Shown: positions 1 to 7,313, counted from the first letter of the stretch. The stretch: 11,725 nt of DNA from Methanosarcina sp. (GCA_013331265.1 DUGS01000173.1:1-11725), one strand, 5' to 3'. A program made the numbers and translations. The notes: a model not told the origin generated them from the sequence alone.

Positions 1-198
1 GTGCTTATGGCAACATGCAAAGACCCTTCCATGCTGGTAGTTGAACTTGCAGAGAACCCTGCATGGCTGGCATGGAAGGATCTTTTAAATCAATTCTCAA
101 ATCTCTTTTCTCCTACTATCAACTTTTCCAAACTTTTTGCTAAAAGTTTCTGTGCTGTAAATAGCAGGATTCTGAATGTTCAGAAAGCCGAAGAATGA
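1..198 (+). other. Possible 3' end of a gene cut by the window edge (unrecognised)
   Basis: The frame is open from the first base to a TGA at 196-198 (65 codons). The first 35 or so codons look more gene-like (ENPAWLAWKDLLNQF) than the AT-rich tail. I do not recognise a family. There is no ribosome-binding site, so it would have to begin before the window. A 10-bp perfect inverted repeat lies inside it (25-34 with 70-79), so part of the apparent coding signal may be a structured non-coding sequence. Treat it as a partial or decayed gene at best. Confidence 0.2.
25..79. repeat. Inverted repeat able to form a hairpin
   Basis: CCTTCCATGC at 25-34 is the exact reverse complement of GCATGGAAGG at 70-79. 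The stem can extend inward by three more pairs if two G-T wobbles are allowed. The loop is about 30-35 nt. There is no T-run behind it, so it is not an obvious terminator. It may be an RNA structure or the end of a decayed element. Confidence 0.5.
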
Positions 199-554
199 GC
201 TTTCGAAGATGCTGTGGAGTAGTAGGGATTCACAAGCTGTTAAGCTCTGGATTTCATTTCTGCACCTTATCAGGCGTATTTCTCCCACTTATTATTTATT
301 TTCCGAAATTATTCTCAGATTTAAACTGTTAGTTGCAGGCCGGAAGATCCAGAACCTGCCATCAAGGAGTATACTTGACCTCGAGTGCAGATTTTTCAAT
401 GAAATCACCAGGGTCAGGGTATTAATTAAAAACTTTTCTAAGTGTAGAAGGGGGGGGCTGTTAGATAATAGGAATCCTCATGATATTCCTTAGGGTAATT
501 GAAGCGATCATACCATGCTGCAATGTTAAGTGTACTTCTGCAAATTATAGCCGA
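199..554. other. Gene-free stretch with a G8 run
   Basis: I find no convincing coding frame on either strand. The open frames here are short, AT-rich, and have no ribosome-binding site or recognisable motif. The only notable detail is a run of eight G at 450-457, unusual in such AT-rich DNA. G-runs also border the iteron element near 9608 and 9683 (as C on the plus strand), so this could be a worn relative of that element. Confidence 0.4.
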
Positions 555-692
555 GAACACTTCTAATAAGGAGGATATAATACACAGGAGAAGAGGGAGA
601 AAAGGACAATATAATTTTATAATTTCTTTCTCCCTCACCTCTTCTTGTGTTTTAAACACTCATTATAACTGTTCTATCTGTTCCAAGTGTTC
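555..692. repeat. Hairpin/iteron repeat element, left copy
   Basis: This 138-bp imperfect palindrome begins with GAACAC and ends with GTGTTC. Its arms are purine-rich then pyrimidine-rich (about 585-605 pairing with 629-650), around an AT-rich centre (609-625). At its right end, read on the reverse strand, are three tandem 9-bp units of the form GAACANNTN (about 666-692). Read on the reverse strand the whole element aligns base by base with 9571-9704, at roughly three matches in four. So it is a repeat family, here in the opposite orientation. The function is unknown; an origin-like or foldback mobile (MITE-like) element are the two readings I favour. Confidence 0.75.
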
Positions 693-884
693 TTTCTCTC
701 CATATCTGCATTTAGAAATAGAAAGTGTAGAGCGTGTTGGAAACAGTGTCTTCCCAAAAAAATGTAAATATAAACCACCGTCAACATGTTCCGTTTTCAT
801 AAGGATAAGCTCAAATGATCCCTTTCTGTCATTACTAATGTTTGAAATATTAATTGAAAATCCTGAAGGCTGCGGATCATTATT
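663..884 (-). pseudogene. Degraded reverse-strand open frame running into the iterons
   Basis: The reverse strand is open for 73 codons between stops and ends at 663-665. The inner part reads like protein (GGLYLHFFGKTLFPTRS). The last residues, EHLEQIEQL, are encoded directly by the 9-bp iterons of the left repeat element. An ATG exists at 800-798 but has no ribosome-binding site. A similar situation is seen at the right copy, where a reverse-strand frame also runs into iterons. I do not recognise the family. It is probably the decayed 3' end of a gene that once carried the repeat at its tail. The region from 693 to 960 has no better gene candidate. Confidence 0.3.
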
Positions 885-984
885 TCAGTTAATTACTTAT
901 TTTTTTGATTAATTAATTAAAAAATTTAATTTTAAATCGCCCGATTACTGATAAAAAAAATGTCACGCGAATATTAAATGACAG

Positions 985-995
985 ATAATATATAG
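985..995 (+). promoter_or_regulatory. TATA box upstream of the small ORF and the YkgJ-family gene
   Basis: TAATATATAGC lies in a very AT-rich stretch (900-1030). It would place transcription start near 1015-1020, shortly before the ribosome-binding site of the small ORF at 1048 and about 145 nt ahead of the gene at 1161. The spacing fits archaeal TBP/TFB promoters. No closer TATA box is evident for the 1161 gene, so the two may share this transcript. Confidence 0.45.
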
Positions 996-1047
996 CTGGA
1001 TAATTATACATCAACAAAAAGTTAAGTTATAAAAAGGCGGACAAATT

Positions 1048-1113
1048 ATGAAAGTAACTAAAGTTAGACTCTCTGAAGGTCTCAATGTAAGAGTTAAAAC
1101 CGCAAACAGATGA
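1048..1113 (+). CDS. Possible 21-residue small protein or leader peptide
   Basis: ATG at 1048 follows AAGGCGG (1034-1040) at a good distance for ribosome binding; this signal is stronger than that of the next gene. The product is 21 residues, begins MKVTKVRLSEG and continues NVRVKTANR. It is basic, alternates charged and hydrophobic residues, and has no membrane segment. It ends 47 nt before the start of the YkgJ-family gene, inside its probable leader. It could be a genuine small protein, a translated leader, or the surviving N-terminus of a larger lost gene. No family is recognised. Confidence 0.4.
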   Translation: MKVTKVRLSEGLNVRVKTANR

Positions 1114-1160
1114 TTTAATTTCCTAGAATAATTCTAATAACATGTATTTAAGATGATTTT

Positions 1161-1961
1161 ATGAAAACCCAGAAAGAAAGACGACATTTAAAGAATCAGC
1201 TCACTAAACAATTTGCTCTCTACGATGGTCTTGTGAACAAAGCGAGTGAAGTATTACAACAATACACTTGCTCTTCAGAATGCAGTGCTCTGTGTTGTAA
1301 GCTCAACCCTATTTGTTTTGAGCAGAAAGAATACTATAAAATCTTAGAGGCAGTTGATGCAGGTAATAAAGCTTTGATAGAAGAGAGAACTATCAAACTA
1401 CAATCTGTACAGATATTCGATGCTAAGGAGTATGGGAAAGAGATTGTACAGCTTATTGAAGATAATGGGCCCTTTAAGACATTTCTTGCTCCCTGCCCGC
1501 TTCTTAATGGGTCCGATAAATGTAGCATCTACCAAAATCGTCCATCTGTATGTAGACGTTATCCCTTTGAATTTGCTCGTTTTGATCTTTTCAAAGACTT
1601 TAGTGAAAGTGTGTTCATGTTAAAAGCATGTGATATTGGCATTGAGGTTGCTTTCGATTATGGTTGCTGGCAAATTTTATCCAATAGTGGGGATGTCTCA
1701 ACCACGCTACATATTGTTTTAGAATTTTTTAAAGGTTGGGCTAAGTACAGAACCCTCAAGGAAATGCCTACCTGTGCCATGGTTATTGACGAACCTAATA
1801 CAGCTTTAGAAGGGTTGTTAGAATATATTATTTCAAATCAGATTAAAATCAGACTTGCTAGGCGCTGTGCACTACTTAGGTTTGTCGGGCAACACTTAGA
1901 TAAATCACCATCTGAGGATGAAATCGCTGAATTATTAGCTGATATTAAAAAATTGCAATAA
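1161..1961 (+). CDS. YkgJ-family cysteine-rich Zn/Fe-binding protein
   Basis: This 266-residue protein belongs to the YkgJ (CxxxCxxCC-type, UPF0153) family of putative zinc or iron-sulfur binding proteins, probably cytoplasmic. The first cysteine cluster is C37, C41, C45, C46 with C52 close by. The second is the classic block PCPLL...KCSIYQNRPSVCRRYPF, with C112, C121 and C131. These eight cysteines are a plausible metal site; which bind metal is not shown. The N-terminus (1-35) is helical and basic, and residues 190-266 are helical with no recognised domain, which is longer than many family members. The precise role of the family is poorly known; links to metal handling or protein modification are general inferences. 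The start has only a weak AGATGA signal ahead of it. The gene probably shares a transcript with the small ORF at 1048. Confidence 0.85.
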   Translation: MKTQKERRHLKNQLTKQFALYDGLVNKASEVLQQYTCSSECSALCCKLNPICFEQKEYYKILEAVDAGNKALIEERTIKLQSVQIFDAKEYGKEIVQLIEDNGPFKTFLAPCPLLNGSDKCSIYQNRPSVCRRYPFEFARFDLFKDFSESVFMLKACDIGIEVAFDYGCWQILSNSGDVSTTLHIVLEFFKGWAKYRTLKEMPTCAMVIDEPNTALEGLLEYIISNQIKIRLARRCALLRFVGQHLDKSPSEDEIAELLADIKKLQ

Positions 1962-1992
1962 AAGCTAATAGGATAATTCACAGTAGATTTAA

Positions 1993-2017
1993 GTCCATCC
2001 AATCATAACTCATGGAC
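1993..2017 (+). repeat. Small hairpin after the YkgJ-family gene
   Basis: GTCCAT and ATGGAC form a 6-bp perfect stem around a 13-nt loop about 30 nt behind the stop codon. No T-run follows directly, so it is a weak terminator candidate; it may act as an mRNA 3' structure. Confidence 0.3.
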
Positions 2018-2094
2018 AGGGTCGGAAATAAGAAAATAAAGAATGAAATAAGTAGTATTAAAACATTACAAAAGTAAACATGTACATAAATTTT

Positions 2095-2104
2095 ACTATA
2101 TAAC
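2095..2104 (+). promoter_or_regulatory. TATA box of the ParA-family gene
   Basis: ACTATATAAC lies about 55 nt ahead of the ATG at 2157. Transcription would begin near 2120-2130, leaving a short leader that contains a strong ribosome-binding site, AAAAGGAG (about 2144-2151). This suggests the ParA gene is transcribed on its own rather than with the YkgJ gene. Confidence 0.55.
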
Positions 2105-2156
2105 ATTATACACTAATATCTAGAAAAAATTTGGACATACTTCAAAAGGAGATAAA

Positions 2157-3206
2157 ATGGAAACTAAAAGCTATGTAATATGGAATAACAAGGGAGGCGT
2201 TGGGAAGAGTACGATATCTTTTCATATCGCTTCCGTCTATGCAGAGATGAACCCTGATCGTGATGTCATAGTTATTGATATGTGCCCTCAAGCCAATGTT
2301 TCGATGATGCTTATGGGAGGAGGGCAAACTGGTGAAAGGAATTTACAATCATTGTTTGATGACACATTCCCCAAAACTGTGGTTGGATATATAGCTGATA
2401 GTATTGAAAATGTGGATATTAATCCAAACGATTATCTTGTCAGTATCCATGAAATGAATGAAAAACTTCCAACAAATTTGTATTTATTATCAGGAGACGG
2501 AAATCTTGAGTTAATTGCTCCATTACTCTCAGAAAGAGCGGATGCAAAACCTTTATCTTCCAAGGATCGCCCTTGGGTAAAAGTACACTCCATACTAAAA
2601 ACATTAACAGAAACGCAGATTGATGAAAAAAGACCTTGCACATATTTTGTAGATACAAATCCAAGTTTTTCCATATACACTCAGATGGCAATATTGGCAG
2701 GGAAGGAACTATTAGTCCCAATAAATGCCGATGATTCATCCATCTTTGCAATTACTGGATTGTTTAATCTCATATGGGGGACAGAAACACTTCATCCATT
2801 TTACGGTAAATATACATTCGCGTCAAAGGTTGATAACTTCGAAATTGAAAGACCTAAAATTGCACTGTTATTAGGTAATCGTTTCACTCAACAAAAAGGT
2901 GCAGCCCACGCATTTAAAGCTCTATCAACTGAAGCGACAAGAAAGATGTATTCCGAATATCAGAAGCACCCAGACAGATTTAAGCAAATTGGCAGTATCG
3001 TGAAGGACCAAAATGAATTTGAAACTAAATATAGCTCTGAACTTCGTGACTTTAATAGTGCCGGTGTAGTAGCTGCCAACCAAGGGATTCCTCTTAGTAA
3101 GATGGATAAATATGTATACACAGTATATAATGAAACAATCCAAGTATCCAAAGAACAAAGAGAAAAATGCAAAGAAACTATAGAACAGTTAGTTCAACGC
3201 CTATGA
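2157..3206 (+). CDS. ParA/MinD-family ATPase without ParB partner
   Basis: The 349-residue product carries the deviant Walker A motif KGGVGKST at residues 12-19 (signature lysine K12 and catalytic-loop K17). A Walker A' aspartate sits in VIVIDMCPQ (D41) and a Walker B-type segment FVDTNPSF is around D166. Such ATPases dimerise on ATP and usually position DNA or protein complexes in the cell. It is longer than classic plasmid ParA proteins and lacks the N-terminal DNA-binding domain of ParA type Ia. It resembles a long stand-alone ParA group in which NNKGGVGKST, CPQANVSMML and LLSGDGNLEL are shared; I recall this from general knowledge and have not searched. There is no ParB-like gene or parS array nearby. 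The ATG at 2157 is fixed by a strong ribosome-binding site, and the frame is intact. Confidence 0.88.
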   Translation: METKSYVIWNNKGGVGKSTISFHIASVYAEMNPDRDVIVIDMCPQANVSMMLMGGGQTGERNLQSLFDDTFPKTVVGYIADSIENVDINPNDYLVSIHEMNEKLPTNLYLLSGDGNLELIAPLLSERADAKPLSSKDRPWVKVHSILKTLTETQIDEKRPCTYFVDTNPSFSIYTQMAILAGKELLVPINADDSSIFAITGLFNLIWGTETLHPFYGKYTFASKVDNFEIERPKIALLLGNRFTQQKGAAHAFKALSTEATRKMYSEYQKHPDRFKQIGSIVKDQNEFETKYSSELRDFNSAGVVAANQGIPLSKMDKYVYTVYNETIQVSKEQREKCKETIEQLVQRL

Positions 3207-3249
3207 AGAATGTTAGAACGATTCTGCCAATGAAGACAAGTCAAAAAAT

Positions 3250-3268
3250 AGGTTAATACCTTTTTCTT
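3250..3268 (+). terminator. Likely terminator of the ParA-family gene
   Basis: AGGT-TAAT-ACCT (3250-3261) is a short perfect stem followed directly by TTTTTCTT, about 45 nt behind the ParA-gene stop. The stem is small, but the T-rich tail alone fits archaeal termination. Confidence 0.45.
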
Positions 3269-3281
3269 CGAAATGCTTTCG

Positions 3282-3374
3282 TTAGTCCGGCAGGGTGACC
3301 TGCCCGGACACTGCTTCATGCACTACCTTATCAGCCACAAGTTGCAACTCATCTGCTAGACCAAGTTCCAAAGC
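3282..3374 (-). pseudogene. Reverse-strand gene remnant, about 31 codons
   Basis: On the reverse strand the frame ending at 3282-3284 reads as good protein sequence (ADELQLVADKVVHEAVSGQV, then TLPD and stop). Its base composition differs from the surrounding AT-rich DNA, and it is cut off by a TGA at 3375-3377. It looks like the C-terminal stub of a lost gene. The family is not recognised. Confidence 0.4.
3285..3309 (+). repeat. GC-rich hairpin with a GTGA tetraloop
   Basis: GTCCGG and CAGG (3285-3294) pair with CCTG and CCGGAC (3299-3309). The stem has ten pairs with one bulged C at 3303 and is closed by GTGA, a stable GNRA-type loop. It overlaps the stop codon of the reverse-strand remnant. 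It could be a transcript-end structure or chance pairing within former coding DNA. Confidence 0.45.
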
Positions 3375-3392
3375 TCATTGGAAAAAATATAA

Positions 3393-3488
3393 CTTCCGGA
3401 GAATTGTAGTGAATATAAAAGCGCAAAGCGCCGGGTAGAATATGTAATGATTGCCGATGATATGGAACTTGTAGAACCGGAAGCGTAA
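3393..3488 (+). pseudogene. Forward-strand gene remnant, 31 codons
   Basis: A frame closed upstream by TAA and ending at TAA 3486-3488 reads KRRVEYVMIADDMELVEPEA. It looks like real protein C-terminal sequence and has no start codon or ribosome-binding site of its own. It is probably the end of a gene whose body has been deleted. The family is not recognised. Confidence 0.35.
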
Positions 3489-3562
3489 GCAAACGACTAT
3501 TACATGAATAAAACTACATTGTTGACCTTATACCTTAATTTAATTATTGTTAAAAAAGAGGA

Positions 3563-3578
3563 ATGCTGTATACAGCAT
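3563..3578. promoter_or_regulatory. Perfect 16-bp palindrome
   Basis: ATGCTGTATACAGCAT is an exact palindrome, of the size of a homodimeric regulator site. No gene starts just behind it now, and the surrounding sequence is non-coding. A second perfect palindrome, ATGATATCAT, follows at 3644-3653. Either could be an operator left from a lost promoter. Confidence 0.4.
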
Positions 3579-3653
3579 AAAAGAGTTTATCAGGTATTTC
3601 CCACATGGTATCAATTATATTGTACCTCAATTACGCCATAACGATGATATCAT

Positions 3654-4155
3654 AACATGTTTTTGCTGTAAGTATTATGCTAGTTGACGCCAAAATTAGT
3701 ATTTCTGTCCATTTCCAATAATACAATATTTTTTCTAAACTTTGCTCGTCATTCATATTACCCTCAATTTAACACCTTATTAAGTTCTTACATTACGCTC
3801 GCATGCCTTTCGCATGCATCTTTATTAGATCCTATTTTTATTTCAAGTGTGCAAGGAGGGATTGTGCCGACGCAGAGCGCATCACAGCAACAAAATAAAA
3901 CCCAGCACGGGTACCATTCCTTAGCCAACCCACTAATTGTATAATAACTCTTCCAGACCAGTCAGCAACATCGGAACAGGGCATGCAGTTTCTACAAGAG
4001 TGCCCTTTAGATATCATTTTTTACTCTATTGAGCAAAGTTAATCTTTATTTCCAGGTACTATTCTAAATGCCTGATCTTACTTATAATGGTTTTTCAAAC
4101 CACATCTGGATACAAAAACCTCTTACTTTGTATGCAAACTGAATACAAAACATCC
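3654..4155. other. Gene-free stretch
   Basis: The one longer open frame here (3684-3944) has biased, low-quality protein sequence, no ribosome-binding site and no recognisable motif. I do not accept it. Two CGCATGC copies (3800-3806 and 3811-3817) and a 7-bp inverted repeat, TTTGTAT (4127-4133) with ATACAAA (4143-4149), are the only structures I see. Confidence 0.45.
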
Positions 4156-4192
4156 CTATTTGTTACCATATGAAGCAAATAGAAGCTTTTTT
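4156..4192 (+). terminator. Terminator-like hairpin with T-run
   Basis: CTATTTG (4156-4162) pairs perfectly with CAAATAG (4176-4182) and is followed by a run of six T at 4187-4192. No intact forward gene precedes it, so it may be the terminator of a lost gene. Confidence 0.35.
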
Positions 4193-4225
4193 AGAATATA
4201 TAGAGAGTATAAAAAATATATATTT

Positions 4226-4381
4226 TTAAAGCCACTTTTTGTAAAAACAGAGGTTTAATGCATTCCCGGCAAGGACGATATATGTCATTTTTATGAAGGT
4301 AGTAATGCTGACGAACTCTCCTTTTAAGGTTCCGGTAAAGCCGAAAAATGTTTGACGGGCTTTTCGGTGTGTCCTGGCGGG
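4226..4381 (-). pseudogene. Reverse-strand gene remnant (possible transposase end)
   Basis: The reverse frame ending at 4226-4228 is open for 51 codons and reads like protein (LKGEFVSITTFIKMTYIVLA then GNALNLCFYKKW). The frame is blocked upstream by TGA at 4382-4384. A neighbouring reverse frame (4191-4397) is open over the same DNA, so a frameshift between the two is possible. The sequence resembles the end of a larger protein; a transposase is a guess from context only. Confidence 0.3.
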
Positions 4382-4457
4382 TCATTGACTTGGGCATGGA
4401 AGATTTATGGAAGCTTGGATTAGTTGTTTGGAGTGTTTCGGTTAAACATTTTCATAT

Positions 4458-4568
4458 TCAGTTTACTATTCCCCAGATCAACGTTTGGACATGGAATGCT
4501 TGCTTATCTATGTTCTCGTTTAGCTTTTTAATCTGGATGTCCTTTGCGCATAAATGATAATGTTTATT
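4458..4568 (-). pseudogene. Reverse-strand remnant with coiled-coil-like end
   Basis: A 36-codon reverse frame contains KDIQIKKLNENIDKQAFHVQ followed by the hydrophobic TLIWGIV and then a stop. The pattern of a short coiled coil leading into a membrane segment is broken just where a membrane helix would begin. It has no start codon. It is probably a truncated membrane-anchored protein; the family is not recognised. Confidence 0.3.
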
Positions 4569-4620
4569 TTAGTTCACAGTTTAAGGACAAATAAACATTT
4601 CATGGAAAAGGCAAGGGATT

Positions 4621-5802
4621 ATGACGTCAAGGGAAGCTAATGAGAAACCAAGTCAACAAAAATTTTTGACATGGGCCACTATTGTTTTTTCTATTACTCT
4701 TTTACTTATTGCTGGTTTAAGCTATTATTTGGTATTCTTATATCCTGAGAATCAGGTATCACAATTAGGAATAACTAACGTGACTGAAAAAGCTAATTTC
4801 ATTAATCAGTATCGTACAACTTCAATTCAATTAATTTCTACTTTTGCTCAAATTTTAGGTGGCATCGCTGTCGTAATTGGAATTTATTTCGCTTGGGGTA
4901 ATCTAAAAGTCGCTCAATCAACTTTTGAATCGAACCAGAATAATGCTAAAGAAAGTTTAGAAGTTTCTTTAGCCAATTTAAAATCTGACCAAGAAACTGC
5001 TCAGAAAAATATAGAGATAGCACTTGCTACTCTCGATTCTAATATTAAAAATGCTCAGAAAAGTTTAGAAGTATCTCAAGAAGGCCAGATTACCGAACGT
5101 TTTACTCGAGCTGTTGATCAGTTAGGAGCATGTGACAAGGAAGGAAATCCAGCAATAGAGATTCGATTGGGGGGAATATATGCCCTTGAAAGAATCGCAA
5201 ATGAATCTGAAAAAGATTACTGGCCAATAATGGAGATCTTAACAGCTTATGTTAGGAAAAACTCACCTGTTGAAACAGGAGAAACACATGATCAAGTATC
5301 TTTGGATACTCAAGCAATTCTTACTGTAATAGGAAGAAGGAAGTATTTCTTTGAATTTGGTGAGCCCGATCGTTTAGATTTACACAGAACTCATCTTCGA
5401 GGAGCTAGTCTTCGAGGAGCTAATCTTCAAGGGGCTGATCTTCGTGGAGCTAACCTTCAGGGAGCTGATCTTCGAGATACTGATCTTTCAAATGCTGACC
5501 TTGTAATGGGTAAAGAAGCTTACCTTCAAGAGGCAGATCTTCGAGAGGCTAACCTTCGAAAGGCTGACCTTCAAGGAGCTAACCTTATAAAAGCTAATTT
5601 CCGAGGAGCTGATCTTCGAGGAGCTGACTTTCAAGGGGCTCGCTATTTATTACTTGGACAGCTATCTACAGCGAGAACACTCAAGGGTACAAAATTTGAT
5701 GAAGAGATCCTAATATCCCTAAAAGAAAAGTACCCTGACCTTCTAGAAGCCCCATCAGAGCTAGAGCAACTGTTCAGAGATCTCAAAAAATGCGAGGATT
5801 AG
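4621..5802 (+). CDS. Two-TM pentapeptide-repeat protein
   Basis: The 393-residue protein has two membrane helices (about 16-40 and 69-92), then a heptad-rich helical stretch (about 95-150) likely to form a coiled coil. A conserved block follows: TERFTRAVDQLG at 158-169 and LGGIYALERIANES from 183, as found ahead of pentapeptide repeats in many bacterial and archaeal proteins. Residues 256-340 are pentapeptide repeats of the A(D/N)LXX type (GANLQGADLRGANLQ), briefly interrupted near VMGKEAY. They should fold as a right-handed quadrilateral beta helix in the cytoplasm. The C-terminal SLKEKYPDLLEAPSEL is also typical. Function is unknown; scaffolding or sensing at the membrane is plausible. The repeats are visible in the DNA as near-identical 15-bp units (about 5390-5640), prone to expansion or loss. 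The ATG is preceded by AAGGCAAGG. Confidence 0.9.
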   Translation: MTSREANEKPSQQKFLTWATIVFSITLLLIAGLSYYLVFLYPENQVSQLGITNVTEKANFINQYRTTSIQLISTFAQILGGIAVVIGIYFAWGNLKVAQSTFESNQNNAKESLEVSLANLKSDQETAQKNIEIALATLDSNIKNAQKSLEVSQEGQITERFTRAVDQLGACDKEGNPAIEIRLGGIYALERIANESEKDYWPIMEILTAYVRKNSPVETGETHDQVSLDTQAILTVIGRRKYFFEFGEPDRLDLHRTHLRGASLRGANLQGADLRGANLQGADLRDTDLSNADLVMGKEAYLQEADLREANLRKADLQGANLIKANFRGADLRGADFQGARYLLLGQLSTARTLKGTKFDEEILISLKEKYPDLLEAPSELEQLFRDLKKCED

Positions 5803-5862
5803 AAGTAAAGGATTTTCATGATAAAAGGTTCCGTTTATCCAAATGAGAGGTTTCCCATTGAC

Positions 5863-5967
5863 TAAATTTCTAATGTGAAAACACTTTACAATGCAAAATT
5901 AGATCCAGAGCTAGAAAAACCATTAAGAGAGAATTACCCTGCACTTTTTGAAAAACCTGATGAATGA
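5863..5967 (+). pseudogene. C-terminal stub of a second pentapeptide-repeat protein
   Basis: The frame closed upstream by TAA (5863-5865) reads VKTLYNAKLDPELEKPLREN then YPALFEKPDE and stop at 5965-5967. It matches the C-terminal pattern of the preceding protein (ARTLKGTKFDEEI...LKEKYPDLLEAP), so it is the tail of a paralogue whose repeats and membrane part are gone. It lies 60 bp behind the intact gene and suggests a former tandem pair that collapsed, perhaps by recombination in the 15-bp repeats. Confidence 0.7.
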
Positions 5968-6038
5968 TTGGAGTTATCAGAACTTTCGCTCTGTTCTTTC
6001 CTCCAGCATGATAGATTAAAGATATTTTTACCCTTCAG

Positions 6039-7313
6039 TTAAAACTCGATAATCCCTATCGTACCGTCGCACTTGTAATATATGTATCCGCTTGTACTCA
6101 GTCTCTTTAACGATTTTTCAACTTCCCATTCAGGAATCTTCGTGTGCTTCTTGATATTTTCTATTGTAAGAATAACGCCTATCTCATTGAGCTCCTTAAG
6201 CTCTCCAAGCAATCGAATCTCATAAGGCGTCTGCCGGTACAATTCGTTTATATCCACTCCTGCTGTTACGACATGCTTTGCCCGGGTCATTAAATCTGCC
6301 CATAAAAACTTACCCTCATTCAGGTTCTCAAGCGTTGCGTTTGCTTTGGTATCAAGGCGAGCAAAAGCAGTAGTCAACTTCGGAATAACAGAACCTATGT
6401 CTTGTTGGTATGGCAATGCATCTGCATGAACGATCTCTTCCATAACGAAATACATTGCTTCGTCAATCCGTCTCTGAAGCTTGTCAGATATTTTAGGTTT
6501 GAAAAGCAATGCGTCGAGCATGAACCCTCTTGCCAGCGGCAATGAATCTGTTAATTCATCCTTATACGAGAGGTAACTTCTGAATTCCACATCTAACGGT
6601 AGAGGAATATGAATGGGTACTTCCTTAATGTTGAAATATGCCAGGTTAACTTCCGTACTGTTCACAGGACAGGGCTGCTCAGACGTTTCCAGATATGTAT
6701 AGAAATTCCGAGAAGTTGAGTTCCTGAACTCTTTCGGTACGACATTGGCAACCCGTTTGAATATATTCCAGTCGCTACGTCCTACGTCCTTTCCCATCAC
6801 GATGGTATTAATCCCACCTGGTTCAAAATCAAATAACTGCGGAGACGATACACAGTACAACCCCATAGCAAAGGCGATGTCTTCCCAGTAATATTTCTCC
6901 TCCTTACTGCTTTTCTTCGCGAATGGAATTGCCATGTAATCCAAGAACTCTTCTTTGTTCATCAGTCGATTGCTTCGTATTTCATTTGGATCTACAAACT
7001 GCCAGCCGGATACATAGTTAATCATTATTGAATGGATCTCGTTATTGACAACATCATCAAATCTCTCAGTTTCGCTGACCGTTGTTTCTATGAGCTCTCC
7101 TTTTGGTGGCAGGTCGCATGTCCGCCTGTCCTTTATGACGTAAATTTCATTGCGTGGAGTGTTCAAAAATGTAGAAGGATCAAGACAGAAGATTCCATTC
7201 TTCTTGTCAGTGTAACTGACATAACCCATGTTGTCTTTTTCAAAAATCAGCTGATATTCGCTTCCAGATAATTCATATCCGTACATCCGATTTTTCAGCG
7301 GTACATTTGCCAT
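6039..7313 (-). CDS. Unrecognised 424-residue protein with winged-helix-like C-terminus
   Basis: The frame is intact and has gene-like composition, but I cannot name the family. Residues 1-70 look like beta-rich sequence (YELSGSEYQLIFEKDNMGYV). The middle (about 100-230) has conserved-looking aromatic and charged residues with no Walker motif. Residues 260-350 are helical (KLQRRIDEAMYFVMEEI, IPKLTTAFARLDTKANATLE). The last 55 residues, with KKHTKIPEWEVEKSLKRLS followed by GYIYYKCDGTIGIIEF, fit a winged-helix DNA-binding fold. A helical bundle followed by a winged helix also ends MCM and Orc1/Cdc6 proteins, so a replication-related role is possible but weak. The gene is divergent from the helicase at 7650, with 336 bp between them. 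The ATG at 7313-7311 has only GGGCGAG ahead of it. Confidence 0.7.
   Translation of the reverse strand: MANVPLKNRMYGYELSGSEYQLIFEKDNMGYVSYTDKKNGIFCLDPSTFLNTPRNEIYVIKDRRTCDLPPKGELIETTVSETERFDDVVNNEIHSIMINYVSGWQFVDPNEIRSNRLMNKEEFLDYMAIPFAKKSSKEEKYYWEDIAFAMGLYCVSSPQLFDFEPGGINTIVMGKDVGRSDWNIFKRVANVVPKEFRNSTSRNFYTYLETSEQPCPVNSTEVNLAYFNIKEVPIHIPLPLDVEFRSYLSYKDELTDSLPLARGFMLDALLFKPKISDKLQRRIDEAMYFVMEEIVHADALPYQQDIGSVIPKLTTAFARLDTKANATLENLNEGKFLWADLMTRAKHVVTAGVDINELYRQTPYEIRLLGELKELNEIGVILTIENIKKHTKIPEWEVEKSLKRLSTSGYIYYKCDGTIGIIEF

Noticed and set aside
450..457. Run of eight G considered as a phase-variation switch
   Set aside because: It is not inside or just ahead of a credible gene.
499..912. 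A 137-codon forward open frame
   Set aside because: It reads straight through the hairpin/iteron repeat, has no ribosome-binding site, and gives cysteine-serine repeats that are only the iterons read as codons.
3684..3944. An 86-codon forward open frame
   Set aside because: Poor protein composition, no start signals, and no motif; it lies in a stretch of gene debris.
4127..4149. 7-bp inverted repeat TTTGTAT/ATACAAA considered as a mobile-element end
   Set aside because: Too short and AT-rich, with no partner element or target duplication visible.
4348..4557. A 69-codon forward open frame before the pentapeptide gene
   Set aside because: It overlaps two reverse-strand stubs with better protein character and has no ribosome-binding site.
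5390..5640. 15-bp tandem repeats considered as a CRISPR or satellite array
   Set aside because: They are the in-frame codons of the pentapeptide repeats, without spacers.
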